DNA of 64,000 nt, from positions 124,001 to 188,000 of the forward strand of contig NZ_PVNG01000024.1 in NCBI RefSeq assembly GCF_003001935.1. The letters run 5' to 3'. The notes under the pieces are model-generated. The model was not told the DNA's origin. It saw only the letters and a program-made list of their open reading frames with translations, and did no database searches. Below are positions 53,142-63,479 of this stretch, in pieces. The number at the start of each line of letters is the position of its first letter. Position 1 is the first letter of the stretch. Both the position numbers and the translations under genes were made by a program. Origin of the DNA: Nonomuraea fuscirosea. Its GTDB lineage: Bacteria; Actinomycetota; Actinomycetes; Streptosporangiales; Streptosporangiaceae.

Positions 53142-53778
53142 ACGGGGCCGGGGCGCGACCGTACACCGAGATCCCGTAGGGACGGCCGTTCCCGCGTACG
53201 ACCAGCTCCTCGATCGGGCGCAGCGGCCCCGCCGCTGCGAAGTGGCGGTGCAGCCGCCTGGACTCGGGGAACGGGTGGGAGGCCACCAGCACGCCGCCGG
53301 GCTCCAGCAGGCCCGCCAGCCGCCCCGAGACCAGGCGCAGGCTGCGTGAGCCGCCCACGTAGTAGAGCATCTCGGTGCAGACCACCAGGTCGAACGCGCC
53401 CTGCGGGGCGTGCCTGCGGATGTCCAGGCAAGCGAACCGGGCGGCCGACGCGGCCCGGCCCTCGGCGCTGCGGACGGCCTGCGCCGAGATGTCCACGCCC
53501 AGCGTCTCCGCCGCCGGGTGGGCCTTGGACAGCAGGTCCGTGAAGACGCCCTCGCTGCAGCCGACGTCGAGGATGCGGGCGTAGTCGCGCCGGGGCAGGC
53601 AGCCCAGCAGCGCCGCGTGCCGGTCCAGCTCGTAGCTGTCGCTGGTGTAGCGCCAGGGGTCGGGCCTGCGGTGCCACCAGTCGAAGTAGCGGCGTACCGA
53701 CTTCTGCGCGCCCGCGGCGGGCAGGCGGGACAGCAGGCCGAAGAATGCGCGGTGAAGGGCGTCGCCCGCCTTGGCCAT
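53125..53778 (-). CDS. NodS-like SAM-dependent methyltransferase
   Basis: 217 residues. YTSDSYELDRHAALLGCLP precedes ARILDVGCSEGVFTDLL (motif I), AETLGVDISAQAVRSAEGR (acidic ribose-binding), FDLVVCTEMLYYVGG (motif post I) and LLEPGGVLVASHPFPE. This arrangement with the upstream YE...DRH resembles NodS/thiopurine-like methyltransferases that act on amino-sugars or small compounds. ATG 53778 has aaggagtg three bases upstream. A BlaI-type palindrome lies 38 bp upstream, between it and the divergent blaI gene. Confidence 0.87.
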   Translation of the reverse strand: MAKAGDALHRAFFGLLSRLPAAGAQKSVRRYFDWWHRRPDPWRYTSDSYELDRHAALLGCLPRRDYARILDVGCSEGVFTDLLSKAHPAAETLGVDISAQAVRSAEGRAASAARFACLDIRRHAPQGAFDLVVCTEMLYYVGGSRSLRLVSGRLAGLLEPGGVLVASHPFPESRRLHRHFAAAGPLRPIEELVVRGNGRPYGISVYGRAPAPFTAPL

Positions 53779-53815
53779 GTCACTCCTTGGGTCGCTTTGG
53801 GGCACTCCTTTTCTT

Positions 53816-53833
53816 CTACGACAAATGTCGTAG
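53816..53833. promoter_or_regulatory. Candidate BlaI-family operator
   Basis: CTACGACA-AA-TGTCGTAG: perfect 8-bp arms around a 2-base centre, in the 222-bp gap between the divergent methyltransferase and BlaI genes. Dyads of the form TACGACA-N2-TGTCGTA match BlaI-type actinobacterial operators as I recall them. Confidence 0.65.
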
Positions 53834-54000
53834 CTGCGCGCGGCCTGGTGTGCGACTGTCTGAAGATGCGCACGGCCTGTCGCGTGACTTCCTGGAGACG
53901 CCCACGGCCTGCCACCGGCCCGCCACCGGCCTGCCACCCGATGGAGGATGGGATACGGTTCCGGCAGAGGGGCCGGCGATGGCGATGGAGGTGCGGTTCG

Positions 54001-54363
54001 ATGTCGCGGCGCAAGCTCGGGCAGCTGGAGGCCGAGGTGCTCGCCGTGCTGGCCGGGGCGGACGGGTTCCTGTCGCCCAACGACATCGGTGACCGGCTGG
54101 CCGGCGGGGCCGCGTACACGACGGTGAACACGATCCTGTTCCGCCTGCTGGACAAGAACATGGTCGACCGCGAGAAGCGGGGGCGGGCCTACGTCTACCG
54201 GCTGACCGCCGACGAGCCCGGCCTGGCCGCCGAGCGGATGTTCGGCCACCTGCGGCTGGCGCACAACCCGTCGGCGGTGCTCAGCCAGTTCGTCCACGGC
54301 CTCAACCCCAAGGAGGAGGAGGCCCTGCGCGCGCTGCTCGACGAGACGGAAGGGCAGCGGTGA
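54001..54363 (+). CDS. BlaI/MecI/CopY family repressor
   Basis: 120 residues. RRKLGQLEAEVLAVLAGADGF and PNDIGDRLAGGAAYTTVNTILFRLLDKNMVDREKRGRAYVYRL (in outline) form the winged helix of the family, with the recognition helix in TTVNTILFRLLDK; the rest dimerises, and would be cleaved to relieve repression. ATG 54001 with ggaggtg upstream. Its stop overlaps the M56 peptidase start (GTGA). An operator-like palindrome is 168 bp upstream. Typical BlaI/BlaR1-like pair, though the peptidase lacks a sensor domain. Confidence 0.9.
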   Translation: MSRRKLGQLEAEVLAVLAGADGFLSPNDIGDRLAGGAAYTTVNTILFRLLDKNMVDREKRGRAYVYRLTADEPGLAAERMFGHLRLAHNPSAVLSQFVHGLNPKEEEALRALLDETEGQR

Positions 54364-55226
54364 ACCTGGAGATCTACCTGCCCACCGCGCTGCTGGCGCT
54401 GGGCACCCTGGTCGTCGCGTGGCGGCAGCCCCGCATGCATCCCGCCTGGACGGCGCGGATCCTGATCCTGTTCATCGGCGGCTCCGCGCTGGCCGTGCTC
54501 GGCCTGCTGGCCTTCCTCGTCGTGATGGCCACCGGCGTCTGGACTCCGGCCAAGGCCGCGCTGGCGGGCGGCCTGCTGGCCGACAACGGCCGGGTGCCCC
54601 TGCCCGTGGGGGTGGCGGCGGGGGCGCTGCTGGTCCTCATCGCCGTGGCCGTGACCTGCTCCGCGCTGCGCTGGCGGCGGGAGCTGCGCGAGGCCAGGGC
54701 CGTGGGCACGGGCGTCGTCGCCGACGAACGGCCGTACGCGGTGGCCGTGCCGGGGCACGACGGCGGGGTGATCCTCTCCAGCGGCCTGGTCGGGATGCTG
54801 TCCCGGCGCGAGCTCGAGGTCGTGTTCCGCCACGAGGCCGCCCACCTTGAGCACCGCCACCACCTCTACCTCATGGCCGGCTCCGTCTTCACCCGCGTCT
54901 TCCCCTGCCTGGCCTATCCGTACCGGGCGCTGCGCTACGCACTCGAACGCTGGGCCGACGAGGAGGCCGCCGTCGCGGTCGGCGACCGCGTCCTGACCGC
55001 GCGGACCATCGCCCGGGTCGCCCTGGCCCAGCCTCCCGCCGCCCCGGGCCGGCTCGCCCTCACCGGCTCCCATGTCACGCGCAGGGTCACCGCGCTGCTC
55101 GGACGCACCCCGCCCGACAGCCGCATCGCTGGGCCCGTGCTGTTCGGCGGCGCGTGGATGGCCGCCGGCAGCGCCATCTCCCCCACCGTCACCCATCACG
55201 TCAACCTCGTCCTGGTGCTGCTGTGA
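54360..55226 (+). CDS. M56-family membrane metallopeptidase (BlaR1-like, no sensor domain)
   Basis: 288 residues. Helices about 3-22, 37-57, 80-100, and late ones, around a cytoplasmic zinc protease part with FRHEAAHLEHRHH (HExxH) and the downstream Glu in LERWADEEAA. In BlaR1 this domain cleaves the BlaI repressor; here the outer penicillin-binding domain is missing, as is common in actinobacteria, so the signal is unknown. GTG 54360 overlaps the blaI stop. Ends in the helix PTVTHHVNLVLVLL. Confidence 0.9.
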   Translation: MNLEIYLPTALLALGTLVVAWRQPRMHPAWTARILILFIGGSALAVLGLLAFLVVMATGVWTPAKAALAGGLLADNGRVPLPVGVAAGALLVLIAVAVTCSALRWRRELREARAVGTGVVADERPYAVAVPGHDGGVILSSGLVGMLSRRELEVVFRHEAAHLEHRHHLYLMAGSVFTRVFPCLAYPYRALRYALERWADEEAAVAVGDRVLTARTIARVALAQPPAAPGRLALTGSHVTRRVTALLGRTPPDSRIAGPVLFGGAWMAAGSAISPTVTHHVNLVLVLL

Positions 55227-55343
55227 CGCCTCCGCTCCTGGTCGGAAAACCGCTGTCTCAACGGTGGAGGTGGCGAGTACGGTGTCGCTGTGGCCGCTGA
55301 TCGCGTGCGGCGACGGCTCACGGAGACGGACGCGAAGGAGCCC

Positions 55344-55709
55344 ATGGTGCCAGGCGCTGTGCTGCGAGGCGTGACTCTCGACTGTGCCGACCCGCGGACG
55401 CTGGCGGGCTTCTACGGTGCGCTGACCGGGATGCGGGAACTCTTCGCCGCGGACGAGTTCGTCGCCCTGACCAGCGGCTCCGGCTGTGATCTGGGGTTTC
55501 AGAAGGTCGAGGGATACCGGGCGCCGCAATGGCCTGGCCAGGACGTGCCGCAACAGTTCCACCTGGACTTCCGCGCCGACGACCTTGACGCGATGGAAAA
55601 GCGCGCGCTGGAACTCGGCGCGACCAAACCGGACCATCAGCCCGGCGACGGACGCTGGCGCGTCCTCCTGGACCCGGCCGGCCACCCCTTCTGCCTCACA
55701 CCTTCCTGA
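55344..55709 (+). CDS. VOC-superfamily protein (glyoxalase-like)
   Basis: 121 residues. LRGVTLDCADPRTLAGFYGALTG starts the first module and VLLDPAGHPFCLTPS ends the second; HLDFRADDLDAMEKRALELGA lies between. It fits the glyoxalase-like domain (DUF/VOC type 6) common in actinobacteria with unknown substrates. ATG 55344 has gaaggag three bases upstream; the frame extension before it is not family sequence. Confidence 0.83.
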   Translation: MVPGAVLRGVTLDCADPRTLAGFYGALTGMRELFAADEFVALTSGSGCDLGFQKVEGYRAPQWPGQDVPQQFHLDFRADDLDAMEKRALELGATKPDHQPGDGRWRVLLDPAGHPFCLTPS

Positions 55710-55730
55710 CATCACCCGCGTTGACGGCGC

Positions 55731-55935
55731 TCAGGCCGCGCCCTGCCACTCGCCTCGCAGGATCTCCTCGTAGAGCGTGATCAAGGCCGGACTCGGGTCC
55801 AGGCCCAGGCGCGAACTCCACCACCTCGTCGAGTCACGCGAGCGCCTCGGCATGCCGGCCCTGCCCCGCGAGCGCTTGGACGTCGATCCGCAGGCTCGGC
55901 ACGCCCAGCGCCGGGATCCCCTCCGCAGACCCCTC
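55731..55935 (-). pseudogene. Relic of a transcriptional-activator (BTAD/TPR) C-terminus
   Basis: Minus-strand reading gives RIDVQALAGQGRHAEALA, a TGA, LDEVVEFA, then after a frame change LGLDPSPALITLYEEILRG and a stop at 55731. LGLDPSPAL...EEILRG is the hallmark ending of bacterial transcriptional activator domains (SARP/LAL type). The stop and frameshift show decay. Nothing further upstream is recognisable. Confidence 0.6.
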
Positions 55936-55968
55936 CGCCCGCCGCCCCCGCCGGATCAACCCGCCCGG

Positions 55969-58503
55969 TCAACCGGCGGCGACGGGCAGGCTGAGGGTCA
56001 TGGTGAGCCCTCCTCCTGGCGTCTCCTCGGGGACGAGGGCGCCGCCCATCGCCTCCGTGAGCCCGCGCGACAGGGCCAGGCCGAGCCCCACCCCCGCATG
56101 GTTGTCCCGGTCCCCGAGCCGCTGGAACGGCTGGAAGACCCGGTCGTACGCCTCGGGTGGCAGACCGGGCCCGCGATCGGCGACGCGTACCTCGACCCGC
56201 GCCCCGTGCCGCCCGGCCGTGACGCTCACCCTCTCCCGCGGCGGGCTGTAGCGGACGGCGTTGGACATGAGGTTGACCAGGACCCGCTCCAGCAGCACCG
56301 GGTCGGCCAGGATGTCGGGCAGCCCGGCGGGGACGTCCCACTCGACGCGGTCGCGCACGGGACCCAGGTCGTCGGCGGCGCGTGGGATGATCTCGTCCAG
56401 GGCGACGGGTTCGGACGCGACACCGAGCACGCCGGCCTGCAGGCGGCTCATGTCGAGCAGGTTCGTGACAAGGCGGTCGAGTTTGTCCAGGGATTCGGCG
56501 GCGGTGGCGAGCAGTTCGGCGCGGTCCTGCGGCGACCAGGCGATCTCGGTGCCGCTCAGGCTCTCGACGGCGGCCTTGGCCGAGGCGAGCGGGGTGCGCA
56601 GGTCGTGGCTGACGGCGGCGAGCAGCGCGGTGCGCATCCGGTCGGCCTCGGCCAGTGGGCGGGCTCGTTCCGCCTCCTCCCGCAGGCGTTCCTGGCGCAG
56701 GGCGACGGCGGCCTCGGCGGCGAATGCCTCCAGCACCGTACGGTCGGCGGCCTCCAGCGGCCCGCCCTTGGCGGCCATGATCATATCGTCGTCGATGACC
56801 ACGTCGATGTCGGACCGGCCGGGACAGGTCGCGGGCTCGCCACCGGAGGTGGCCACGATCCGCCAGGCGCCGGGGTCGGCCCGGACGTCCGGCGTGCGGG
56901 CGGCCTCCGGCCGGCGTTCCAGCAGCGTGACCGAGTCCAGACCGAACGTCTCACGCATGCGCGCCAGCAGGGACGGCACGGCGGCCTGGCCGCGCAGCAC
57001 GTGCCCGGCCAGGGTGGACAGCAACTCGGCGTCGGCCCCGGCGCGGGCCGCCTGGCGGGTGCGGCGGGCGGCGAGGTCCACGATCGTGCTCACCGCCGCC
57101 GCCACCGCGACGAACACGACCAGCGCGAACAGGCTCTCCGGGTCGCTGATCGTGAACTCCCCGAGCGGCGGGGTGAAGTACCAGTTGAGCAGCAGCGACC
57201 CGCCCACGGCCGCGGTGATGGCCGGCCACATGCCGCCGGCCAGCGCGACCCCGATGGTCAGGCAGAGGAAGAGCAGGATCTCGCTGGGCAGCGACAGCAC
57301 GTCGCGAAACGGCGACAACGCCAGCGTCAGCAGCGGCATCCCGGCCACCGCAAGCACCCAGCCGCACAGCCGCCGCGTGCGGGTGAGCGCGGCCCGTGAG
57401 CCGGCCCGCCGGCGCCGCCCCTGCCTGGCCTCCTTGTGGCTGATCAGGTGGACGTCGATGGAGCCGGAACGGGCGGTGGTCTCCACCCCGACGCCGCGTG
57501 AGAGGATCTGCGCGAAGCGGCCCCTGCGGGAGGCGCCGAGGACGAGCTGGGTGGCGTTGACGCCGCGGGCGAAGTCGAGCAGCGCCCGGGGGACGTCGTC
57601 GCCGACGACCTGGTGGTAGCTGCCGCCCAGGTTCTCCACCAGGGTGCGCTGGCGGGCCAGGCTGGCCGGGTCGGCCCCGGCGAGCCCGTCGGCGCTGGTG
57701 ACGTGGACGGCCAGCAGGTCGGCCCCCTTGGTCCGGGCCGCGATGCGGGCGGCCCTGCGGACCAGGGTGTCGCCCTCGGGCCCGCCGGCCAGGGCGACCA
57801 CCACGCGCTCGCGGGTCTCCCAGGTTGTGGCGATGCCGTGGTCGGCGCGGTAGCGGTCGAGCTGGTCGTCCACCTCGCCGGCGACCCACAGCAGGGCCAG
57901 CTCGCGCAGCGCGGTCAGGTTGCCGACGCGGAAGTAGTTCGCCAGGGCGGCGTCCACCTTCGCGGAGGCGTACACGTTCCCGTGCGCCATGCGGCGGCGC
58001 AGCGCTTTAGGCGACATGTCCACCAGCTCGACCTGGTCGGCCCCGCGCACCACCTCGTCCGGCACGGTCTCGCGCTGCGGCACGCCCGTGATCTGCTCGA
58101 CGACGTCGTTGACCGACTCCAGGTGCTGGATGTTGACCGTGGAGACGACGTCGATGCCGGCATCGAGGATCTCCTCGACGTCCTGCCAGCGCTTGGCGTT
58201 CTTCGAGCCGGGCACGTTGGTGTGGGCCAGCTCGTCGATCAGCGCCACCCGGGGCCTGCGAGCGATCACCGCCTCGGCGTCCAGTTCGGTGAACGCCACG
58301 CCCCGGTGCGTCACCGTCCGGCGCGGGATCACCTCCAGGCCATCCAGCAGGGCGGCGGTACGGGGGCGGCCGTGAGTCTCGACGAGCCCCACGACCACGT
58401 CCCGGCCTCGTTCGACGGCTCTGCGGCCCTCGCCGAGCATCGCGTACGTCTTGCCGACCCCCGGGGCCGCCCCGAGGTAGACGCGCAGGCGGCCCCGGCT
58501 CAT
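55969..58503 (-). CDS. kdpD: Osmosensitive K+ channel histidine kinase KdpD
   Basis: 844 residues. KdpD N-terminal domain (1-215) with RVYLGAAPGVGKTYAML (Walker A) and RVALIDELAHTNVPGS; USP-like domain (about 235-360); four membrane helices (about 385-480); GAF-like segment; HisKA with ALLAAVSHDLRTPLASAKAAVE (His phosphorylation site) and the ATPase domain (NLMSNAVRYS, VADRGPGLPPEAYDRVF, GVGLGLALSRGLTEAMGG). It senses potassium limitation and phosphorylates KdpE. No kdpE follows, where it usually lies; only a decayed activator relic is next. ATG overlaps the kdpC stop. Confidence 0.94.
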   Translation of the reverse strand: MSRGRLRVYLGAAPGVGKTYAMLGEGRRAVERGRDVVVGLVETHGRPRTAALLDGLEVIPRRTVTHRGVAFTELDAEAVIARRPRVALIDELAHTNVPGSKNAKRWQDVEEILDAGIDVVSTVNIQHLESVNDVVEQITGVPQRETVPDEVVRGADQVELVDMSPKALRRRMAHGNVYASAKVDAALANYFRVGNLTALRELALLWVAGEVDDQLDRYRADHGIATTWETRERVVVALAGGPEGDTLVRRAARIAARTKGADLLAVHVTSADGLAGADPASLARQRTLVENLGGSYHQVVGDDVPRALLDFARGVNATQLVLGASRRGRFAQILSRGVGVETTARSGSIDVHLISHKEARQGRRRRAGSRAALTRTRRLCGWVLAVAGMPLLTLALSPFRDVLSLPSEILLFLCLTIGVALAGGMWPAITAAVGGSLLLNWYFTPPLGEFTISDPESLFALVVFVAVAAAVSTIVDLAARRTRQAARAGADAELLSTLAGHVLRGQAAVPSLLARMRETFGLDSVTLLERRPEAARTPDVRADPGAWRIVATSGGEPATCPGRSDIDVVIDDDMIMAAKGGPLEAADRTVLEAFAAEAAVALRQERLREEAERARPLAEADRMRTALLAAVSHDLRTPLASAKAAVESLSGTEIAWSPQDRAELLATAAESLDKLDRLVTNLLDMSRLQAGVLGVASEPVALDEIIPRAADDLGPVRDRVEWDVPAGLPDILADPVLLERVLVNLMSNAVRYSPPRERVSVTAGRHGARVEVRVADRGPGLPPEAYDRVFQPFQRLGDRDNHAGVGLGLALSRGLTEAMGGALVPEETPGGGLTMTLSLPVAAG

Positions 58504-59327
58504 GACCGGTCGAGCGCCAGGTTGAGTTCGAGCACGTTGACGGCGGGCTCGCCGATGAACCCGAGCACGCGGCCCGCGGTGTGCTCGGCGACCAGCGTCC
58601 GCACCCGTTCGAGGGCGATGCCGCGTTCCCTGGCCACGCGGGGCGCCTGGAGGTCGGCGTAGGCCACGGAGATGTGCGGGTCCAGGCCCGAGCCGCTCGC
58701 CGTCACCGCGTCGGCGGGGACGGCGGGCGCGCCGGCGTCGCCGCGCACGGGGACGGTCCGGCCGGCCGCGTAGTCCACGCCTGGTCGGCCGCACTCGACC
58801 CGCAGCCCCTGGTAGGTGGCGACGAAGGGGACGGTGGGACAGGGCTGGTTGACGCTGACCGCGTGGCCGGGGAAGACCTTCAGCACCGCGCCGGCCCCGC
58901 CGGGCGTGCAGTACGGACGGGCGCCGCTGACGCCCTCCAGCTCCCCGGCCGCCTTGGAGCGGGCGCAGACCCGGGTGAGCAGCGACTGCCTGCCCGGCTC
59001 CCCCGGCCCGGGCAGGATGTCCACGACGTCCTCTGGACCGAGATTGGAGGCGCCGGTGGCGGTCGGGTCGTAGCCGTCGCCGGCGGCCGAGGGACGGGAC
59101 TGGAAATACTTCCCGACCGGCACGCCGCGGGCGTCGGTGAAGGACTGGCCGATGAGGGCGCTGCCGGCGTCCCCGCCGACGAGTGAGCCGTTGGCGGAGC
59201 CGTGGAACAGCACCTGGGCCAGGCCGGTGACGGTCAGTGGATAGATCAGGCCGAGCAGCACCGTCAGTACGGCCACCGCGCGGATCGCGGCGAGGTGCGG
59301 GCGCAGCCAGGCAGGCAGACGTTGCAT
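58500..59327 (-). CDS. kdpC: Potassium-transporting ATPase subunit KdpC
   Basis: 275 residues, longer than the about 200 usual. AVLTVLLGLIYPLTVTGLAQ is the single membrane helix, GSLVGGDAGSALIGQSFTD and YFQSRPSAAGDGYDPTATGASNLGP are signature, and the end has ASGSGLDPHISVAYADLQAPRVA. Between them lies an extra Cys-containing segment of about 100 residues (from SNLGP to VTASGSG), with GARPYCTPGGAGAVLKVFPG. KdpC stabilises KdpB and K+ capture. It follows kdpB with no gap. Confidence 0.92.
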   Translation of the reverse strand: MQRLPAWLRPHLAAIRAVAVLTVLLGLIYPLTVTGLAQVLFHGSANGSLVGGDAGSALIGQSFTDARGVPVGKYFQSRPSAAGDGYDPTATGASNLGPEDVVDILPGPGEPGRQSLLTRVCARSKAAGELEGVSGARPYCTPGGAGAVLKVFPGHAVSVNQPCPTVPFVATYQGLRVECGRPGVDYAAGRTVPVRGDAGAPAVPADAVTASGSGLDPHISVAYADLQAPRVARERGIALERVRTLVAEHTAGRVLGFIGEPAVNVLELNLALDRS

Positions 59328-61424
<2,097 letters not shown>

Positions 61425-61425
61425 G

Positions 61426-63087
61426 TCAGGACAGTCCTTCCGCGATCGGGCCGAGCGCGAGCGCCGGCAGGAAGGTCAGGGCGACGAGGACGACGGTGAC
61501 GCCGACGACCAGGCCGACGAACTGCGGCCGGTGCGTGGGCAGCGTGCCCGCGCCCTCGGGGACGGGCGACTGGCGGGCCAGCGAGCCGGCCAGCGCCAGG
61601 ACCAGGATGATCGGCAGAAACCGGCCGAAGACCATGCACAGGCCGAGCGCCACGTCGTACCACGGGGTGTTGACCGTGAGGCCGGCGAAAGCTGAGCCGT
61701 TGTTGTTGGCGGCGCTGGTGAAGGCGTACAGGATCTCGGACAGGCCGTGCGGGCCCGAGTTGAGCATGCTCGCGCGCCGCTCCGGCGAGCCCATCGCGAA
61801 CGCCGTGCCGATCAGCACCAGCGCCGGGGTGGTCAGGAAGTAGAGCGAGGCCAGCTTGATCTGGCGGGGGCCGATCTTCTTGCCCAGGTACTCGGGGGTG
61901 CGCCCGACCATCAGCCCGGCCACGAAGACCGTGATGACGGCCAGGACGAGCATGCCGTACAGGCCCGCGCCGACGCCGCCCGGGGCGATCTCGCCGAGCA
62001 TCATGTTCGCCATGGTCATCATGCCGCCGAACGGCGTGTAGGAGTCGTGGAAGCTGTTCACGGCGCCGGTGCTGGTGAGCGTGGTCACCGCGCCGAAGGT
62101 GGCGGAGTCGGAGACACCGAAGCGGACCTCCTTGCCCTCCATGGCCGCGCCGACGGCCCGCGGCACGGTCGCGTGGCCGCCGAGTTCGAAGGCGTTGGTG
62201 AGCAGCACGGAGGCCAGCGCCAGCACGCCCATCACGGCGAGGATGGCGTGCCCCTGACGGACCTGCCCGACCATCCGGCCGAACGTCCGCGGCAGCGCGA
62301 ACGGGATCGCCAGGATCAGCAGCAGCTCGAACCAGTTCGTCCAGGTGGCCGGATTCTCGAACGGGTGGGCGGAGTTGGCGTTGTAGAAGCCGCCGCCGTT
62401 GGTGCCCAGCAGCTTGATGACCTCCTGGGAGGCGACCGGGCCGCCGGTGATCGCCTGCGTGCCGCCGGTCAGGGTGCCGACCTCGTGCGTGCCCGACAGG
62501 TTCTGGATCACCCCGCCCGCGACCAGCACCAGCGCGCCGATGAACGCCATCGGCAGCAGCACCCGGACCGTGCCGCGGACCAGGTCCACCCAGAAGTTGC
62601 CGATCGCGCCCGACCGGCTGCGGGCGAAGCCGCGCACCAGCGCGATCGCCACCGCCATGCCGACCGCGGCCGAGACGAAGTTCTGCACGGCCAGGGCGGC
62701 CATCTGGGTCAGGTGGCCCATCGTGGACTCGCCGGAGTAGGACTGCCAGTTGGTGTTGGTGACGAAGCTGACGGCGGTGTTCCAGGCGATGTGGCCGGTG
62801 ACCGGGGGCATGCCCGCGCTCAGCGGGAGCCGGTCCTGGAGGCGCTGGAGTCCGTACACGGCCAGGACGGAAATCACCGAGAACGCGAGCAGGCCGCGCG
62901 CGTAGACCGGCCAGCTCTGCTCGGTGTCGGCCCGCACGGCGAGCAGCCGGTAGAGGCCGCGCTCGGCGGCGTTGTGCCTGGCGCTCGTGTAAACCCGGTA
63001 CAGGTGGTCGCCGAGCGGTCTGTGCAGCAGGGCCACGGCGATGACGAGGGAGGCGACGAAGAGCGCCCCCGCGGCCGTGGCGCTCAT
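61426..63087 (-). CDS. kdpA: Potassium-transporting ATPase channel subunit KdpA
   Basis: 553 residues, ten helices. Selectivity segments [60 protein letters not shown] and [17 protein letters not shown] match the four pore loops of KdpA, which carry potassium. ATG 63087 overlaps the kdpF stop by four bases. Confidence 0.97.
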   Translation of the reverse strand: MSATAAGALFVASLVIAVALLHRPLGDHLYRVYTSARHNAAERGLYRLLAVRADTEQSWPVYARGLLAFSVISVLAVYGLQRLQDRLPLSAGMPPVTGHIAWNTAVSFVTNTNWQSYSGESTMGHLTQMAALAVQNFVSAAVGMAVAIALVRGFARSRSGAIGNFWVDLVRGTVRVLLPMAFIGALVLVAGGVIQNLSGTHEVGTLTGGTQAITGGPVASQEVIKLLGTNGGGFYNANSAHPFENPATWTNWFELLLILAIPFALPRTFGRMVGQVRQGHAILAVMGVLALASVLLTNAFELGGHATVPRAVGAAMEGKEVRFGVSDSATFGAVTTLTSTGAVNSFHDSYTPFGGMMTMANMMLGEIAPGGVGAGLYGMLVLAVITVFVAGLMVGRTPEYLGKKIGPRQIKLASLYFLTTPALVLIGTAFAMGSPERRASMLNSGPHGLSEILYAFTSAANNNGSAFAGLTVNTPWYDVALGLCMVFGRFLPIILVLALAGSLARQSPVPEGAGTLPTHRPQFVGLVVGVTVVLVALTFLPALALGPIAEGLS

Positions 63088-63176
63088 CGGAACCGCTCGG
63101 GGAACAGCAGGGCCGCGACCATGAACGCCGTCAGGGCGACGACGATCACCAGGCCGGTGGCGTTGACCGCGCTCAC
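63084..63176 (-). CDS. kdpF: KdpF, small membrane subunit
   Basis: 30 residues, hydrophobic: [20 protein letters not shown] flanked by basic ERFR. KdpF binds KdpA and stabilises the complex. GTG 63176 overlaps the upstream microprotein stop; stop overlaps the kdpA ATG. Confidence 0.85.
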   Translation of the reverse strand: MSAVNATGLVIVVALTAFMVAALLFPERFR

Positions 63177-63256
63177 AGGCGCTCCACCGCCTTCACGACG
63201 AGCCCGAAGATCACGAAGATCGCGATCGTCAGAGCGACGAAGATGACGTCGGCCAT
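63173..63256 (-). CDS. 27-residue membrane microprotein at the head of the kdp operon
   Basis: 27 residues: [19 protein letters not shown] then VVKAVERL, a single membrane helix with a basic end, related in size and style to KdpF. ATG 63256 has GGAGTG three bases upstream, the best ribosome site of the operon. Its stop overlaps the kdpF GTG (GTGA). Its place at the operon head and the coupling suggest a real subunit or regulator of Kdp; function unknown. Confidence 0.75.
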   Translation of the reverse strand: MADVIFVALTIAIFVIFGLVVKAVERL

Positions 63257-63402
63257 CTCCACTCCTCGGTTCTGGGAACAGGTGGTCTCCGCTCGGACGA
63301 GCGGGCCAGAAATCCAGCAAAGCCGGGAAATAGCCCTGTTTCACATTCCTTGACGGGTTTCATACGGTTGTGTGGGGATTCTTGACGCCATCCGCACAAG
63401 GC

Positions 63403-63426
63403 TTCACCGGCTGAATGTCCGGTGAA
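63403..63426. promoter_or_regulatory. Inverted repeat in the kdp/SGNH divergent region
   Basis: ttcaccgg - 8 bases - ccggtgaa: perfect 8-bp arms, in the 223-bp gap upstream of the kdp operon. It could bind a dimeric regulator. No c-di-AMP riboswitch consensus was recognised. Confidence 0.5.
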
Positions 63427-63479
63427 TGCCCGCCTGCGTTCCTGTCCCCGCCCGCCGCCGGAGGCGACCATGGACGGCC

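Noticed and set aside
63257-63479. c-di-AMP riboswitch upstream of kdp
   Set aside because: I could not find the conserved motif; only an inverted repeat is visible.
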